A DNA stretch of 7,465 nucleotides from Lachnospiraceae bacterium UBA7012. GTDB lineage: Bacteria; Bacillota; Clostridia; Lachnospirales; Lachnospiraceae. Shown here piece after piece: positions 1 to 6,791 of this stretch (positions within the stretch are counted from its first letter, which is position 1; every line of letters begins with the position of its first letter). The stretch covers positions 25,620 through 33,084 of the forward strand of contig DJXE01000027.1 of NCBI GenBank assembly GCA_002449595.1, read 5' to 3'. A program made the position numbers and the translations under genes. A model generated the notes under the pieces. That model saw only the letters and a list, made by a program, of their open reading frames with translations. It searched no databases and was not told where the DNA came from.

Positions 1-1440
1 CAGGTCATGCAGATCGTGCGCGACCTCGGCGGCTACACGCTGGGGCGGAGCGATCTCGTGCGCCGCGCGATGAGCAAGAAGAAGCAGGCCGTCATGGAGA
101 AGGAGCGCCGCAACTTCGTCTACGGCAACGAGGAGGAGGGCGTTCCCGGCTGCGTTGCGAACGGCATCTCTGAGGAGGTAGCGTCGCACATCTATGACAC
201 GATGATGGACTTCGCGAAGTACGCGTTCAACAAGTCTCATGCGGCGTGCTACGCAGTCGTTTCCTATCAGACGGCGTGGCTCAAGTATTACTATCCGAAT
301 GAGTTTATGGCGGCGCTTTTGACGTCGGTCATTGATTTCCCGGCGAAGGTCGCGGGATACATTCTGACCTGCCGGAGCCTGGGCATCCGCATTCTGCCGC
401 CGGATGTGGCGACAGGAGAGGCGGGATTCTCGGTACAGGGCGGGGGGATCCGCTACGCGCTGACGGCGATCCGGAGCATCGGCCGAAGCGTCGTCGAGGA
501 GATCGTGGAAGAGCGCAACCAGAACGGGCCGTTCCGGGATCTGCAGGACTTCCTGGCAAGAGTGGCGGTCGACCGCGGCCTCTTAAACCGCCGCGCGATC
601 GAAAACCTCATCAAAGCCGGCGCGCTCGACTGCTTCGGTGCGACGCGCAAGCAGATGATGACTGTTTTCACGAAGATGCTCGAGGACCTGCAGGAGGAGC
701 GGAAAAACACGATGTCCGGGCAGATGTCGCTTTTCGACCTGATGGAAGACACCGAGAAGACCGCGATGCAGATGGTGCTGCCGGACATCGGCGAGTACCC
801 GAAGGAGATGAAACTCGGCTTCGAAAAGGAAGTGCTCGGGATCTACGTGAGCGGCCACCCGCTAGACGAATATCTGGCGTTTCTGCGGAGGCACACGACG
901 GCGAACGCGGCGGACTTCGTGCTCGACGAGGAGACCGGCGTGCCGCACCTGCGCGACGGGCAGATCGTGACGATCGGCGGCATGGTCGCGGAGAAGAAGA
1001 TCAAGTACACGAAGACCAGCCAGGTCATGGCGTTTGTCACGCTGGAGGATCTGACCGGATCGGTGGAGGTAATTGTTTTCCCGAAGGCTTATGCGGCGGC
1101 CGCCGCGAATCTCGAGGAAGATGAAAAGGTCCTGATCCGGGGCCGCGTGTCTGTCGAGGAAGAGGCGGACGCGAAGCTGATCTGCGAGAGTGTGACGCCT
1201 TTCGCGCAGATTCCGCACCGGCTGTGGATCCGGTTCGCGACGCCGGAGGACTATCTGGCGCACGCGGAGGCGCTGAAGAAGATCATCGAGGACCACGGCG
1301 GGCGCGACCAGGTCGTGCTCTACATCGAGGAGCCGCGGAGCCGGAAGGTGCTGCCGCCCGGACAGGGCGTCCGAGCCGACGATGCGCTGCTGGACGTGCT
1401 TGCGGCGGAGGTCGGGCGGGAGAATGTGACGCTGCAGTAA
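1..1440 (+). CDS. dnaE: DNA polymerase III subunit alpha (DnaE), C-terminal part, 5' end outside window
   Basis: This is the catalytic subunit of the replicative DNA polymerase. The reading frame is open from base 1 and gives the last 479 residues, so the PHP domain and the catalytic aspartates lie upstream of the window. In fragment numbering, residues 76-100 (FNKSHA, then YAVVSYQTAWLKYYYP) are the conserved C-family fingers segment. Residues about 150-215 form the helix-hairpin-helix region. QMSLFD at 241-246 matches the internal beta-clamp-binding motif of DnaE proteins. Residues about 318-395 (from DGQIVTIGGMV) are the OB fold that binds single-stranded DNA, and a roughly 80-residue C-terminal domain follows. 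The frame is intact and ends in TAA. No proofreading exonuclease domain is inserted in the visible part, which separates it from PolC. dnaE followed by pfkA is a common Firmicutes order. No clear terminator follows, so readthrough into pfkA is possible. Confidence 0.97.
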   Translation, partial: QVMQIVRDLGGYTLGRSDLVRRAMSKKKQAVMEKERRNFVYGNEEEGVPGCVANGISEEVASHIYDTMMDFAKYAFNKSHAACYAVVSYQTAWLKYYYPNEFMAALLTSVIDFPAKVAGYILTCRSLGIRILPPDVATGEAGFSVQGGGIRYALTAIRSIGRSVVEEIVEERNQNGPFRDLQDFLARVAVDRGLLNRRAIENLIKAGALDCFGATRKQMMTVFTKMLEDLQEERKNTMSGQMSLFDLMEDTEKTAMQMVLPDIGEYPKEMKLGFEKEVLGIYVSGHPLDEYLAFLRRHTTANAADFVLDEETGVPHLRDGQIVTIGGMVAEKKIKYTKTSQVMAFVTLEDLTGSVEVIVFPKAYAAAAANLEEDEKVLIRGRVSVEEEADAKLICESVTPFAQIPHRLWIRFATPEDYLAHAEALKKIIEDHGGRDQVVLYIEEPRSRKVLPPGQGVRADDALLDVLAAEVGRENVTLQ

Positions 1441-1452
1441 ATGCGGCCCCGA

Positions 1453-1481
1453 TTGTAGACCCACATAAAATAATATAAAAT
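1453..1481 (+). promoter_or_regulatory. candidate sigma-A-type promoter for pfkA
   Basis: TTGTAG (1453-1458) and TAAAAT (1476-1481) are separated by 17 bases, the optimal spacing for a housekeeping promoter. The -10 matches the consensus at 5 of 6 positions, but the -35 matches at only 3 of 6. The stretch 1463-1482 is the most AT-rich patch in an otherwise GC-rich window, and it lies in the largest intergenic gap, directly before pfkA. Transcription would start near 1488, leaving a leader of about 127 bases. This is inferred from sequence alone; the weak -35 keeps confidence low. Confidence 0.4.
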
Positions 1482-1488
1482 GTATCTG

Positions 1489-1530
1489 TTCGGGACCCGA
1501 AATCCGGGATTCCGGGCGAAAAGGTTTTTT
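1489..1530 (+). promoter_or_regulatory. overlapping palindromes plus T6 run in the pfkA leader
   Basis: Bases 1489-1501 read TTCGGGACCCGAA, a perfect odd palindrome with 6-base arms. Bases 1496-1516 form a second, 21-base palindrome centred on G1506 with a single mismatch (A1500/C1512). The two share CCCGAA (1496-1501), so as RNA they could not both form. A run of six T (1525-1530) follows eight bases after the second palindrome. That is too far for a canonical Rho-independent terminator, and the first hairpin would have a strained loop. It could be a weak dnaE terminator, an attenuator, a DNA-level operator, or chance. Confidence 0.3.
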
Positions 1531-1539
1531 CAGCGTAGT

Positions 1540-1551
1540 ATACCGCGGTAT
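1540..1551. promoter_or_regulatory. perfect 12-base palindrome, possible operator
   Basis: ATACCGCGGTAT is a perfect even palindrome. It lies between the candidate pfkA promoter and the pfkA start codon, 63 bases before the ATG. Flanking G1538/C1553 and a T1539/G1552 wobble would extend it by two pairs in RNA, but there is no room for a loop, so binding of a dimeric protein is the more natural reading. I do not recognise it as the site of a known regulator. A partial resemblance to the ACCGCG core of T-box leaders appears to be coincidental. Confidence 0.25.
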
Positions 1552-1614
1552 GCGGCAAACAAAATTTCCGAGGAGTGGGCAGGCTTTAAGGCGCTGTCCG
1601 GAACGGCGGGAGAT

Positions 1615-2580
1615 ATGAGTGAGATCAAAACCATCGGAGTACTGACGAGCGGCGGCGACGCGCCGGGAATGAACGCGGCGATCCGCGCGGTCGTGCGCAA
1701 GGCGCTGAGCAGAGGACTGAAGGTCAAGGGCATCGAGCGCGGCTACGCCGGCCTTTTGAACGAAGAGATCGTGGACATGCAGAGGGAGAGCGTCTCGGAC
1801 ATCATCCAGAGAGGCGGAACGATCCTCGGCACGGCGCGCTGCCGGGAGTTCACGACGGAGGAAGGCCAGGCGAAGGGCGCCGAGATCTGCAGAAAACACG
1901 GGATCGACGGCATCGTCGTCATCGGAGGAGACGGGTCGTACCGCGGAGGGCTCGCGCTCTCGAGACATGGGATCAACACGATCGGGATCCCGGGCACGAT
2001 CGATCTCGACATCGCCTGCTCGGACTACACGATCGGCTTCGACACCGCGGTCAACACCGCGATGGAGGCCATCGACAAGGTGCGCGACACGTCGTCCTCC
2101 CATGAGAGGTGCAGCATCATCGAGGTCATGGGCCGCAACGCCGGCTACATCGCGCTCTGGTGCGGCATCGCGAACGGCGCGGAGGACATCCTCATCCCCG
2201 GCAAGTACGACTACAACGAGCAGCGCCTCGTCGACAACATCATCGCCGGCAGAAAGCGCGGCAAGCGCCACCACATCATCATCAACGCGGAAGGCATCGG
2301 GCACTCCACGTCGATGGCGAGAAGGATCGAGGCGGCGACCGGCATCGAGACGCGCGCAACGATCCTCGGCTACATGCAGCGCGGCGGTTCGCCGACCTGC
2401 AAGGACAGATTTTTCGCGTCCATCATGGGAGCCTACGCGGCGGACATCCTCGCGGAGGGCAAGACCAACCGCGTCGTCTGCTACCAGCACGGCGAATTCG
2501 TCGACTACGACATCGAGGAAGCGCTCGTCATGCAGAAGGAGATCCCCGCGTACGAGTACGAAGTCAGCCAGATTCTGTGA
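1615..2580 (+). CDS. pfkA: ATP-dependent 6-phosphofructokinase
   Basis: This enzyme phosphorylates fructose 6-phosphate to fructose 1,6-bisphosphate with ATP, the committed step of glycolysis, in the cytoplasm. The product is 321 residues, against 320 for E. coli PfkA. Visible motifs are GGDAPGMN (13-20, nucleotide loop), GGDGS (104-108, with Gly107 where PPi-dependent enzymes carry Asp), GTID (127-130, with Asp130 as catalytic base), HER to MGRNAG (163-177), Glu226 and Arg247, and QRGGSP (255-260). Two positions differ from the E. coli enzyme: Leu131 replaces Asn in TIDND, and Tyr253 replaces the His that contacts the sugar phosphate. Effector-site arginines 24 and 28 are present. The start at 1615 was chosen by alignment to the family. 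The frame is open back to an ATG at 1480, but that start has no ribosome binding site and would add 45 residues absent from the family. The site before 1615 (GGGAG, 1608-1612) is close to the ATG and not strong. Confidence 0.96.
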   Translation: MSEIKTIGVLTSGGDAPGMNAAIRAVVRKALSRGLKVKGIERGYAGLLNEEIVDMQRESVSDIIQRGGTILGTARCREFTTEEGQAKGAEICRKHGIDGIVVIGGDGSYRGGLALSRHGINTIGIPGTIDLDIACSDYTIGFDTAVNTAMEAIDKVRDTSSSHERCSIIEVMGRNAGYIALWCGIANGAEDILIPGKYDYNEQRLVDNIIAGRKRGKRHHIIINAEGIGHSTSMARRIEAATGIETRATILGYMQRGGSPTCKDRFFASIMGAYAADILAEGKTNRVVCYQHGEFVDYDIEEALVMQKEIPAYEYEVSQIL

Positions 2581-2588
2581 TTCGGGTT

Positions 2589-3446
2589 ATGGATCTTGAG
2601 AGAATAACTTCCGCGGCCAACCCGCGGATCAAAAGACTGACTGCCCTGCAGCAAAAGCACCGCGAGCGGGAACGCGAGCGGGCCTACGCCGCGGAGGGAG
2701 TCAGACTTTTTTCAGACACGCCGCAGGAGCTTATTGAAGAAGTTTTTCTCACGGAAAAGCTTCTTTCTGACGATCCCGGCATCGCGGCAAAGCTTGAGGG
2801 CTGCCGCGCCTTCCTCATTCCGGAGAGCCTCCTCGAAAAGGTCTCCGACACCCGCTCGCCGCAGGGCGTGATCTTTACGGTGAAGATGCGGGAGTATGCA
2901 GAGAGAGATCTGCTCGGCGGGTGGGATCCGGATGCGGATCTTAGCGCCGGCGCAGCAGGCGCGAATTCGGCATCTGGAAAAGGTTCAGTCGCCCCCCTCC
3001 TGCTCGTCCTGGAGGACATTCGTGATCCCGGCAACCTCGGCACGATGTTCCGGAGCGCGGAGGCGGCCGGCGTGACCGGCATCCTGATGAGCGCGGGTAC
3101 GGCGGACATCTACCAGCCGAAGGCCGTCCGCTCCACGATGAGCGCGGTCTACCGCGTGCCGCACAGGTACACGGATGATCTTTGCGGCGACATTGAGCGC
3201 CTGAAGGACATGGGAATCACAGTCTTCGCGGCGGATCTGAAAGCGGCGAAGGCATACGACACATATAACTACGTGAAGCCGTCCGCGCTGCTCATCGGCA
3301 ACGAGGCGCACGGACTGACCCCTGAGGCAGCAGCGGCAGCAGGTTGCAGCATCATCATTCCGATGTGCGGCGGGATCGAGTCGCTGAACGCCGCGGTCGC
3401 GGCCAGCGTGCTGATGTTTGAGGCGGCGCGGCAGCGAAGGAAATGA
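2589..3446 (+). CDS. SpoU/TrmH-family RNA 2'-O-methyltransferase
   Basis: A SPOUT-class enzyme that transfers a methyl group from S-adenosylmethionine to a ribose 2'-OH of rRNA or tRNA; the target base cannot be read from the sequence. The product is 285 residues. Residues about 1-100 form the substrate-binding domain of the family (basic RERERER stretch, then YAAEGVRLF). Residues 136-285 are the knotted catalytic domain with its three motifs: N149 to R155 (DPGNLGTMFRSAEA), GNEAHGL (237-243), and IPMCGGIESLN (257-267) followed by AVAASV. Residues 110-135 between the domains are a Gly/Ala/Ser-rich, low-complexity linker, longer than usual. The ATG lies 8 bases after the pfkA stop with no good ribosome binding site, which suggests translation coupled to pfkA. 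A GTG at 2577, overlapping the pfkA stop, would add four residues. Nearest relatives are probably the 23S rRNA methyltransferase-like proteins of Firmicutes (YsgA/RlmB type). Family assignment is firm; substrate is unknown. Confidence 0.92.
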   Translation: MDLERITSAANPRIKRLTALQQKHRERERERAYAAEGVRLFSDTPQELIEEVFLTEKLLSDDPGIAAKLEGCRAFLIPESLLEKVSDTRSPQGVIFTVKMREYAERDLLGGWDPDADLSAGAAGANSASGKGSVAPLLLVLEDIRDPGNLGTMFRSAEAAGVTGILMSAGTADIYQPKAVRSTMSAVYRVPHRYTDDLCGDIERLKDMGITVFAADLKAAKAYDTYNYVKPSALLIGNEAHGLTPEAAAAAGCSIIIPMCGGIESLNAAVAASVLMFEAARQRRK

Positions 3447-3480
3447 ACACAACGCCGCGCAGGCGGCCATACAAGATAGA

Positions 3481-3488
3481 GGAGGAGG
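3481..3488 (+). promoter_or_regulatory. strong ribosome binding site of proC
   Basis: GGAGGAGG lies 6 bases before the proC ATG and is the best Shine-Dalgarno match in the window. It fixes the proC start and suggests proC is translated efficiently and independently of the upstream methyltransferase gene, unlike the weakly initiated genes on either side. Confidence 0.85.
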
Positions 3489-3494
3489 TTCACT

Positions 3495-4289
3495 ATGACA
3501 ATCGGTTTTATTGGACTTGGCAATATGGCGAAAGCCATGATCAGCGGCATCATCCGCAAACAGCTCGTGAATCCTGAGGACATCATCGGCTCGGCGCCGA
3601 CGGAAGCGCACAGGCAGGCGCTGGAGGAGACTTACGGCATCCGCACGACAGAATCGAACAGACAGGTCGTGAGGGAGGCGGATATTGTTTTTCTTGCAGT
3701 GAAGCCCATTCAGCTTCCCGTCGTTCTCGAAGAGATCACGGAGACGGTGAACGAGCAGCAGCTCGTCGTCAGCATCGTCGCGGGCAAGACGACGAAGTGG
3801 ATCGGCGAGTACTTCTCGAAGCCGGTCAAGATCGTGCGCTGCATGCCGAATACGCCGGCGCTCGTCGGCGAGGGCTGCACGGCAGTCAGCCGGAACGAAA
3901 ACGTCTCTGACGAAGAACTGATGCAGGTCATGAACATCCTGCACAGCTTCGGCACGGCGGAGATCGTTCAGGAGAACCTGATGGACGTCGTCGGCGGCGT
4001 GAGCGGGTCGTCCCCGGCTTACGTCTTCATGTTCATCGAGGCGATGGCGGACGCGGCGGTCAAGGGCGGCATGTCCAGAAAGCAGGCCTACCGCTTCGCG
4101 GCGCAGGCGGTGCTGGGCAGTGCGAAGCTCCTGCTGGAGACGGGACGCCACCCGGGCGAACTCAAGGACATGGTCTGCTCCCCCGGCGGCACCACGATCG
4201 AGGCGGTCGAAGTCCTCGAGAAGCACGGCATGCGCGCCGCGGTGATGGAGGCAATCGACGCCTGCATCGAGAAGACATCGAGACTGTAA
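3495..4289 (+). CDS. proC: pyrroline-5-carboxylate reductase
   Basis: ProC reduces 1-pyrroline-5-carboxylate to L-proline with NAD(P)H, the last step of proline synthesis from glutamate or ornithine, in the cytoplasm. The product is 264 residues, normal for the family. The N-terminal Rossmann fold starts at once with [12 protein letters not shown] (4-15). [11 protein letters not shown] follows at about 117-127. The helical C-terminal dimerisation domain has [17 protein letters not shown] and the family signature [20 protein letters not shown] (223-242), whose Ser/Thr residues bind the substrate. The start is fixed by a strong ribosome binding site at 3481-3488. proC follows the methyltransferase gene by 48 bases and precedes the ornithine carbamoyltransferase gene by 46 bases, with no terminator between them. 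The pairing places two enzymes of the ornithine/proline branch together. All key motifs are present and nothing is truncated. Confidence 0.97.
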   Translation: MTIGFIGLGNMAKAMISGIIRKQLVNPEDIIGSAPTEAHRQALEETYGIRTTESNRQVVREADIVFLAVKPIQLPVVLEEITETVNEQQLVVSIVAGKTTKWIGEYFSKPVKIVRCMPNTPALVGEGCTAVSRNENVSDEELMQVMNILHSFGTAEIVQENLMDVVGGVSGSSPAYVFMFIEAMADAAVKGGMSRKQAYRFAAQAVLGSAKLLLETGRHPGELKDMVCSPGGTTIEAVEVLEKHGMRAAVMEAIDACIEKTSRL

Positions 4290-4335
4290 CAGGCACCGGG
4301 TCACCGTACATCAATCTGAGAAAGGCAGCGAAGCG

Positions 4336-5349
4336 ATGCAGAAAGAAGAGATCAGAAGAAGTTTTGTCGGCAGGGATTTCCTGAAGCTCCTTGACTTTAC
4401 GCCGGAGGAGATCGAATACCTCGTCGATCTGGCAGCAGACTTTAAGGAGAAAAAGAAAGCCCACATCCTCACGGATCATCTCCGCGGCAGGAACGTCGCA
4501 CTGATCTTCGAGAAGACGAGCACCAGGACGCGCAGCTCGTTTGAGGTGGCGGCGCACGACCTCGGCATGGGGACGACGTACCTCGACCCCTCCAGTTCCC
4601 AGATCGGGAAAAAGGAGAGCACCGCGGACACCGCGCGCGTGCTCGCCGGCATGTTTGACGGCATCGAGTACCGCGGCTACGGGCAGGAGATCGTCGAGGA
4701 GCTCGCGAAGTACTCCAAAGTGCCCGTCTGGAACGGCCTTACAAATGAATTCCACCCGACGCAGATGCTCGCCGATCTGCTCACGATCCGTGAGACGTTC
4801 GGGACGCTGAAGGGCATCAAGCTCGCCTACTTCGGCGACGCGCGCTATAACACGGGCAATTCCCTGATGGTCGTCTGCGCGAAGATGGGCATGCACGTCG
4901 CGCTCTGCGCGCCGAAGAAGTACTTCCCGGATCCGGAGCTCGTGAAGACCTGCGAGGAGATCGCGGCGACCACCGGCGGCAGCGTCCTGCTCACCGAGGA
5001 TCTGGAGGAGGCTGCGAGGGGGGCCAAAGTGCTTTACACCGACGTATGGGTCTCCATGGGAGAGCCCGCGGAGATCTGGAAGGAGCGCCTGAGAGACCTC
5101 GTGCCTTACCAGGTGAACAGCGCGCTGATGGCGATGGCCGATAAGGATGCGGTGTTCATGCACTGCCTGCCGGCGTTCCACGACCAGGGGACCGGCGTCG
5201 GGCGCGAGATCTTTGAGAAATACGGATACAGTGAACTTGAAGTGACCGACGAAGTGTTCGAGAGCGAACAGTCCGTCGTCTTCCAGGAGGCGGAAAACCG
5301 CATGCACACGATCAAAGCGGTGATGGCGGCGACGCTGGGGTATGAATGA
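4336..5349 (+). CDS. argF: ornithine carbamoyltransferase
   Basis: This enzyme joins carbamoyl phosphate and ornithine to make citrulline in arginine synthesis; the same fold can run backwards in the arginine deiminase pathway (ArcB). The product is 337 residues, the long OTCase form found in E. coli ArgF and in ArcB. Carbamoyl-phosphate contacts are STRTR (62-66) and HPTQ (140-143). Ornithine contacts are DVWVSMGE (236-243) and the catalytic HCLP (276-279). The segment [21 protein letters not shown] just before HPTQ is very close to E. coli ArgF. The start is supported by AAAGG at 4321-4325, ten bases upstream. It lies 46 bases after proC and overlaps birA by four bases. No arginine deiminase (arcA) or carbamate kinase (arcC) gene is nearby, which favours the anabolic role, but ArgF and ArcB cannot be separated by sequence reading alone. 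Confidence 0.94.
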   Translation: MQKEEIRRSFVGRDFLKLLDFTPEEIEYLVDLAADFKEKKKAHILTDHLRGRNVALIFEKTSTRTRSSFEVAAHDLGMGTTYLDPSSSQIGKKESTADTARVLAGMFDGIEYRGYGQEIVEELAKYSKVPVWNGLTNEFHPTQMLADLLTIRETFGTLKGIKLAYFGDARYNTGNSLMVVCAKMGMHVALCAPKKYFPDPELVKTCEEIAATTGGSVLLTEDLEEAARGAKVLYTDVWVSMGEPAEIWKERLRDLVPYQVNSALMAMADKDAVFMHCLPAFHDQGTGVGREIFEKYGYSELEVTDEVFESEQSVVFQEAENRMHTIKAVMAATLGYE

Positions 5350-6299
5350 TGCCAATGCATCCTTTTAATGAAGAAGCAATCAGCGGGGGGCTGACGACCG
5401 CGTGGGCGGGCCGGCCTCTCGTTTTTCTGGAGAGCACAGGGTCCACGAACAGCGACGTCATGGCGCTCGCGGACCAGGGCAGCCCGCAGGGGACGCTCGT
5501 CGTCTCCTCGCAGCAGACGGCCGGCAAGGGGCGCCGCGGCCGGACCTGGATCTCGCCCGCGGACGTCAACATCTATATGAGCATTTTGCTGCGGCCGACG
5601 ATGCCGCCGGAGAAGATCCCGATGACGACGCTCGTCATGGCGCTCGCGGTGCAGCAGGCTCTGGAAAAGCGTTTCCCGCCAGCCACGTACGGATGCCGCT
5701 TTGGGATCAAGTGGCCGAATGATATTGTGGTGCTGCCGGCTGGGGAGCTGGAGCCGACGAGCGGAGCGGCGAACGAGGCGAAAGAGCCGGGAGAGCAGGA
5801 AGCACCCGCATCCGCCGGAAAGATCTGCGGCATCCTCACAGAAATGCGTGTGGACGGAACCAAGATCCGCGATGTGGTCGTCGGGATCGGGATCAACGTC
5901 AACATGACGCGGATGCCGGACGAGATCAGGACGAGCGCATCTTCATTGCGGAGTGCGTTGGAGGAAGTGGCCAGACGGGGTGACGCGGTTCCGGAGCTCG
6001 ACCGCGCGCAGATCACAGCTGACGTCTGGAACGAATTTGAGCCGCTGTATGAGACCTTTTCCAAGGCGGAAAGTCTTCTTCCATTGAAGGAAAAGTACGA
6101 ATCCGTGCTGGTGAACACCGGCCGCCGCGTGCGCGTGCTCGATCCGCAGGACCCTTACGAGGGGACCGCGCTCGGGATCACGGAGGGCGGCGAGCTGATC
6201 GTCATGCGGGATGCGGATCCGGGGAGCGGCGCCGGCGGAACGCTGTGCCACGTCGGCAACGGAGAGATCTCGGTTCGCGGAATCGAAGGATACATATAA
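5346..6299 (+). CDS. birA: biotin--[acetyl-CoA-carboxylase] ligase, no DNA-binding domain
   Basis: The enzyme makes biotinyl-5'-AMP from biotin and ATP and attaches biotin to the carrier lysine of biotin-dependent carboxylases. The product is 317 residues. It lacks the N-terminal winged-helix domain of E. coli BirA, so it is a group I ligase unlikely to repress biotin genes. The catalytic domain has FLESTGSTN (28-36), the biotinyl-AMP loop GKGRRGR (60-66), KWPND (122-126), KICGIL (159-164, with the lysine that contacts the intermediate), and [10 protein letters not shown]. About 50 C-terminal residues form the SH3-like domain. Between Asp126 and Lys159 lie 32 residues, where E. coli BirA has 6; the insertion is rich in Ala, Glu, Pro and Gly. 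The ATG at 5346 overlaps the argF stop (ATGA), with GGGG at 5337-5340 as a weak ribosome binding site. ATGs at 5349 and 5355 are alternatives. Confidence 0.94.
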   Translation: MMPMHPFNEEAISGGLTTAWAGRPLVFLESTGSTNSDVMALADQGSPQGTLVVSSQQTAGKGRRGRTWISPADVNIYMSILLRPTMPPEKIPMTTLVMALAVQQALEKRFPPATYGCRFGIKWPNDIVVLPAGELEPTSGAANEAKEPGEQEAPASAGKICGILTEMRVDGTKIRDVVVGIGINVNMTRMPDEIRTSASSLRSALEEVARRGDAVPELDRAQITADVWNEFEPLYETFSKAESLLPLKEKYESVLVNTGRRVRVLDPQDPYEGTALGITEGGELIVMRDADPGSGAGGTLCHVGNGEISVRGIEGYI

Positions 6300-6378
6300 A
6301 AGAGAAGAGCAATGACCCGCCCGCCGGGAGATCATCCGTCGGAAGAGCGGGACAGCAGGATGCAGGTCGGAGGACCGA
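6300..6378 (+). promoter_or_regulatory. birA to small-gene spacer with ribosome binding site
   Basis: This 79-base gap contains CCCGC and GCGGG arms that could form a loose 5-bp stem, but no T run, so no terminator is called. GGAGG at 6369-6373 lies 5 bases before the next start codon and fixes that start. A 26-codon reading frame (6312-6392) opens after a purine-rich stretch and overlaps the next gene out of frame. I see no clear promoter. Confidence 0.5.
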
Positions 6379-6756
6379 ATGAACGAAGATAAATTCCGTA
6401 TCGTGCTTTGCGGCGCGAGCGCGTACGACAAGAAGTATTATTTCAACAAGAAATTCGACGGACTGCCGGAAAACGTCAAGGAAGACCTGCACGTGATCTG
6501 CGTGCTCTTCACCGAGGAAGTCGGCGGCGTGTTCACGATCGGCTTCACGCCGCGCGGCGAGGTGGAGCTCGACACGCAGTCGGACGAGGGAGACCTCCTG
6601 TACGATGAGATCGGCAGCGCGCTGCTCGTGAAGAAGATCCGCTCCACAAAGCGGGAGCTCCTGAGCGGGCTGTCCATGTACTATCGCATCACGTTCCTGC
6701 ATGAGGATCCGTCGGTGGTTCTCGCAGAAGAAGACGATGACGAAGAGGAGGAATGA
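6379..6756 (+). CDS. small uncharacterised protein with acidic tail (possibly DUF6145)
   Basis: The product is 125 residues, and I cannot assign a function. It has no signal peptide or membrane segment, so it is probably cytoplasmic. Residues 1-115 look like a compact alpha/beta domain. A strand-like start (FRIVLCGAS) leads to a basic-aromatic stretch (YDKKYYFNKKFDGLP, 16-30), then alternating hydrophobic segments (LHVICVLFTEEVGGVFTIGF) and a charged region with LLVKKIRSTKRELL. The last residues (EEDDDEEEE) are purely acidic, a tail often seen in proteins that bind basic partners or nucleic-acid-associated proteins. The start is fixed by GGAGG at 6369-6373. Codon usage matches the neighbours. 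Its place between birA and dusB and its overall look resemble the Lachnospiraceae family I recall as DUF6145; that name is from memory and uncertain. A gene is well supported, a function is not. Confidence 0.87.
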   Translation: MNEDKFRIVLCGASAYDKKYYFNKKFDGLPENVKEDLHVICVLFTEEVGGVFTIGFTPRGEVELDTQSDEGDLLYDEIGSALLVKKIRSTKRELLSGLSMYYRITFLHEDPSVVLAEEDDDEEEE

Positions 6757-6769
6757 GGCGACGGCCTCA
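6754..6769 (+). other. small hairpin over the stop codon of the uncharacterised gene
   Basis: TGAGGC (6754-6759) and GCCTCA (6764-6769) are perfect complements around a GACG loop, and the first three bases are the stop codon. There is no T run after it, so it is not an intrinsic terminator. It may protect the mRNA 3' end or simply be chance in GC-rich sequence. Confidence 0.3.
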
Positions 6770-6791
6770 CCACTGCAAGGAATGAGATATC

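Noticed and set aside
1496..1530. Rho-independent terminator for dnaE
   Set aside because: The hairpin at 1496-1516 is followed by eight non-T bases before the T6 run, which does not meet the normal geometry, so it is reported only as a candidate leader structure.
1532..1547. T-box-like sequence (ACCGCG core) before pfkA
   Set aside because: The core matches only partly: the UGGN element is missing and two extra bases interrupt the alignment. There is no space for a specifier stem after dnaE, and pfkA is not an amino-acid-responsive gene.
1480..1614. 45-residue N-terminal extension of PfkA from the ATG at 1480
   Set aside because: That ATG overlaps the promoter-like AT-rich patch, has no ribosome binding site, and the added residues do not resemble any PfkA N-terminus. 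The protein from 1615 already has full family length.
862..2490. 542-codon open frame on the minus strand opposite dnaE and pfkA
   Set aside because: Its product is rich in Arg, Asp, Ala and Val with no recognisable domain, it runs across two conserved genes and the gap between them, and long antisense frames are expected in GC-rich coding sequence.
2661..2682. Tandem repeat of CGCGAGCGGG in the methyltransferase gene
   Set aside because: It simply encodes the RERERER stretch of the basic substrate-binding domain and has only two copies, so it is not treated as a functional repeat.
2985..5355. Long minus-strand open frames opposite the methyltransferase, proC and argF (2985-4304 and 4162-5355)
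   Set aside because: They mirror the third-position GC of well-conserved + strand genes, contain His/Arg/Asp-rich sequence without motifs, and have no supporting start context.
6312..6392. 26-codon reading frame overlapping the start of the uncharacterised gene
   Set aside because: It is short, Arg/Pro-rich, and starts after only a loosely purine-rich stretch. The strong GGAGG at 6369-6373 serves the next gene. It could help couple translation, but nothing in the sequence supports a product.
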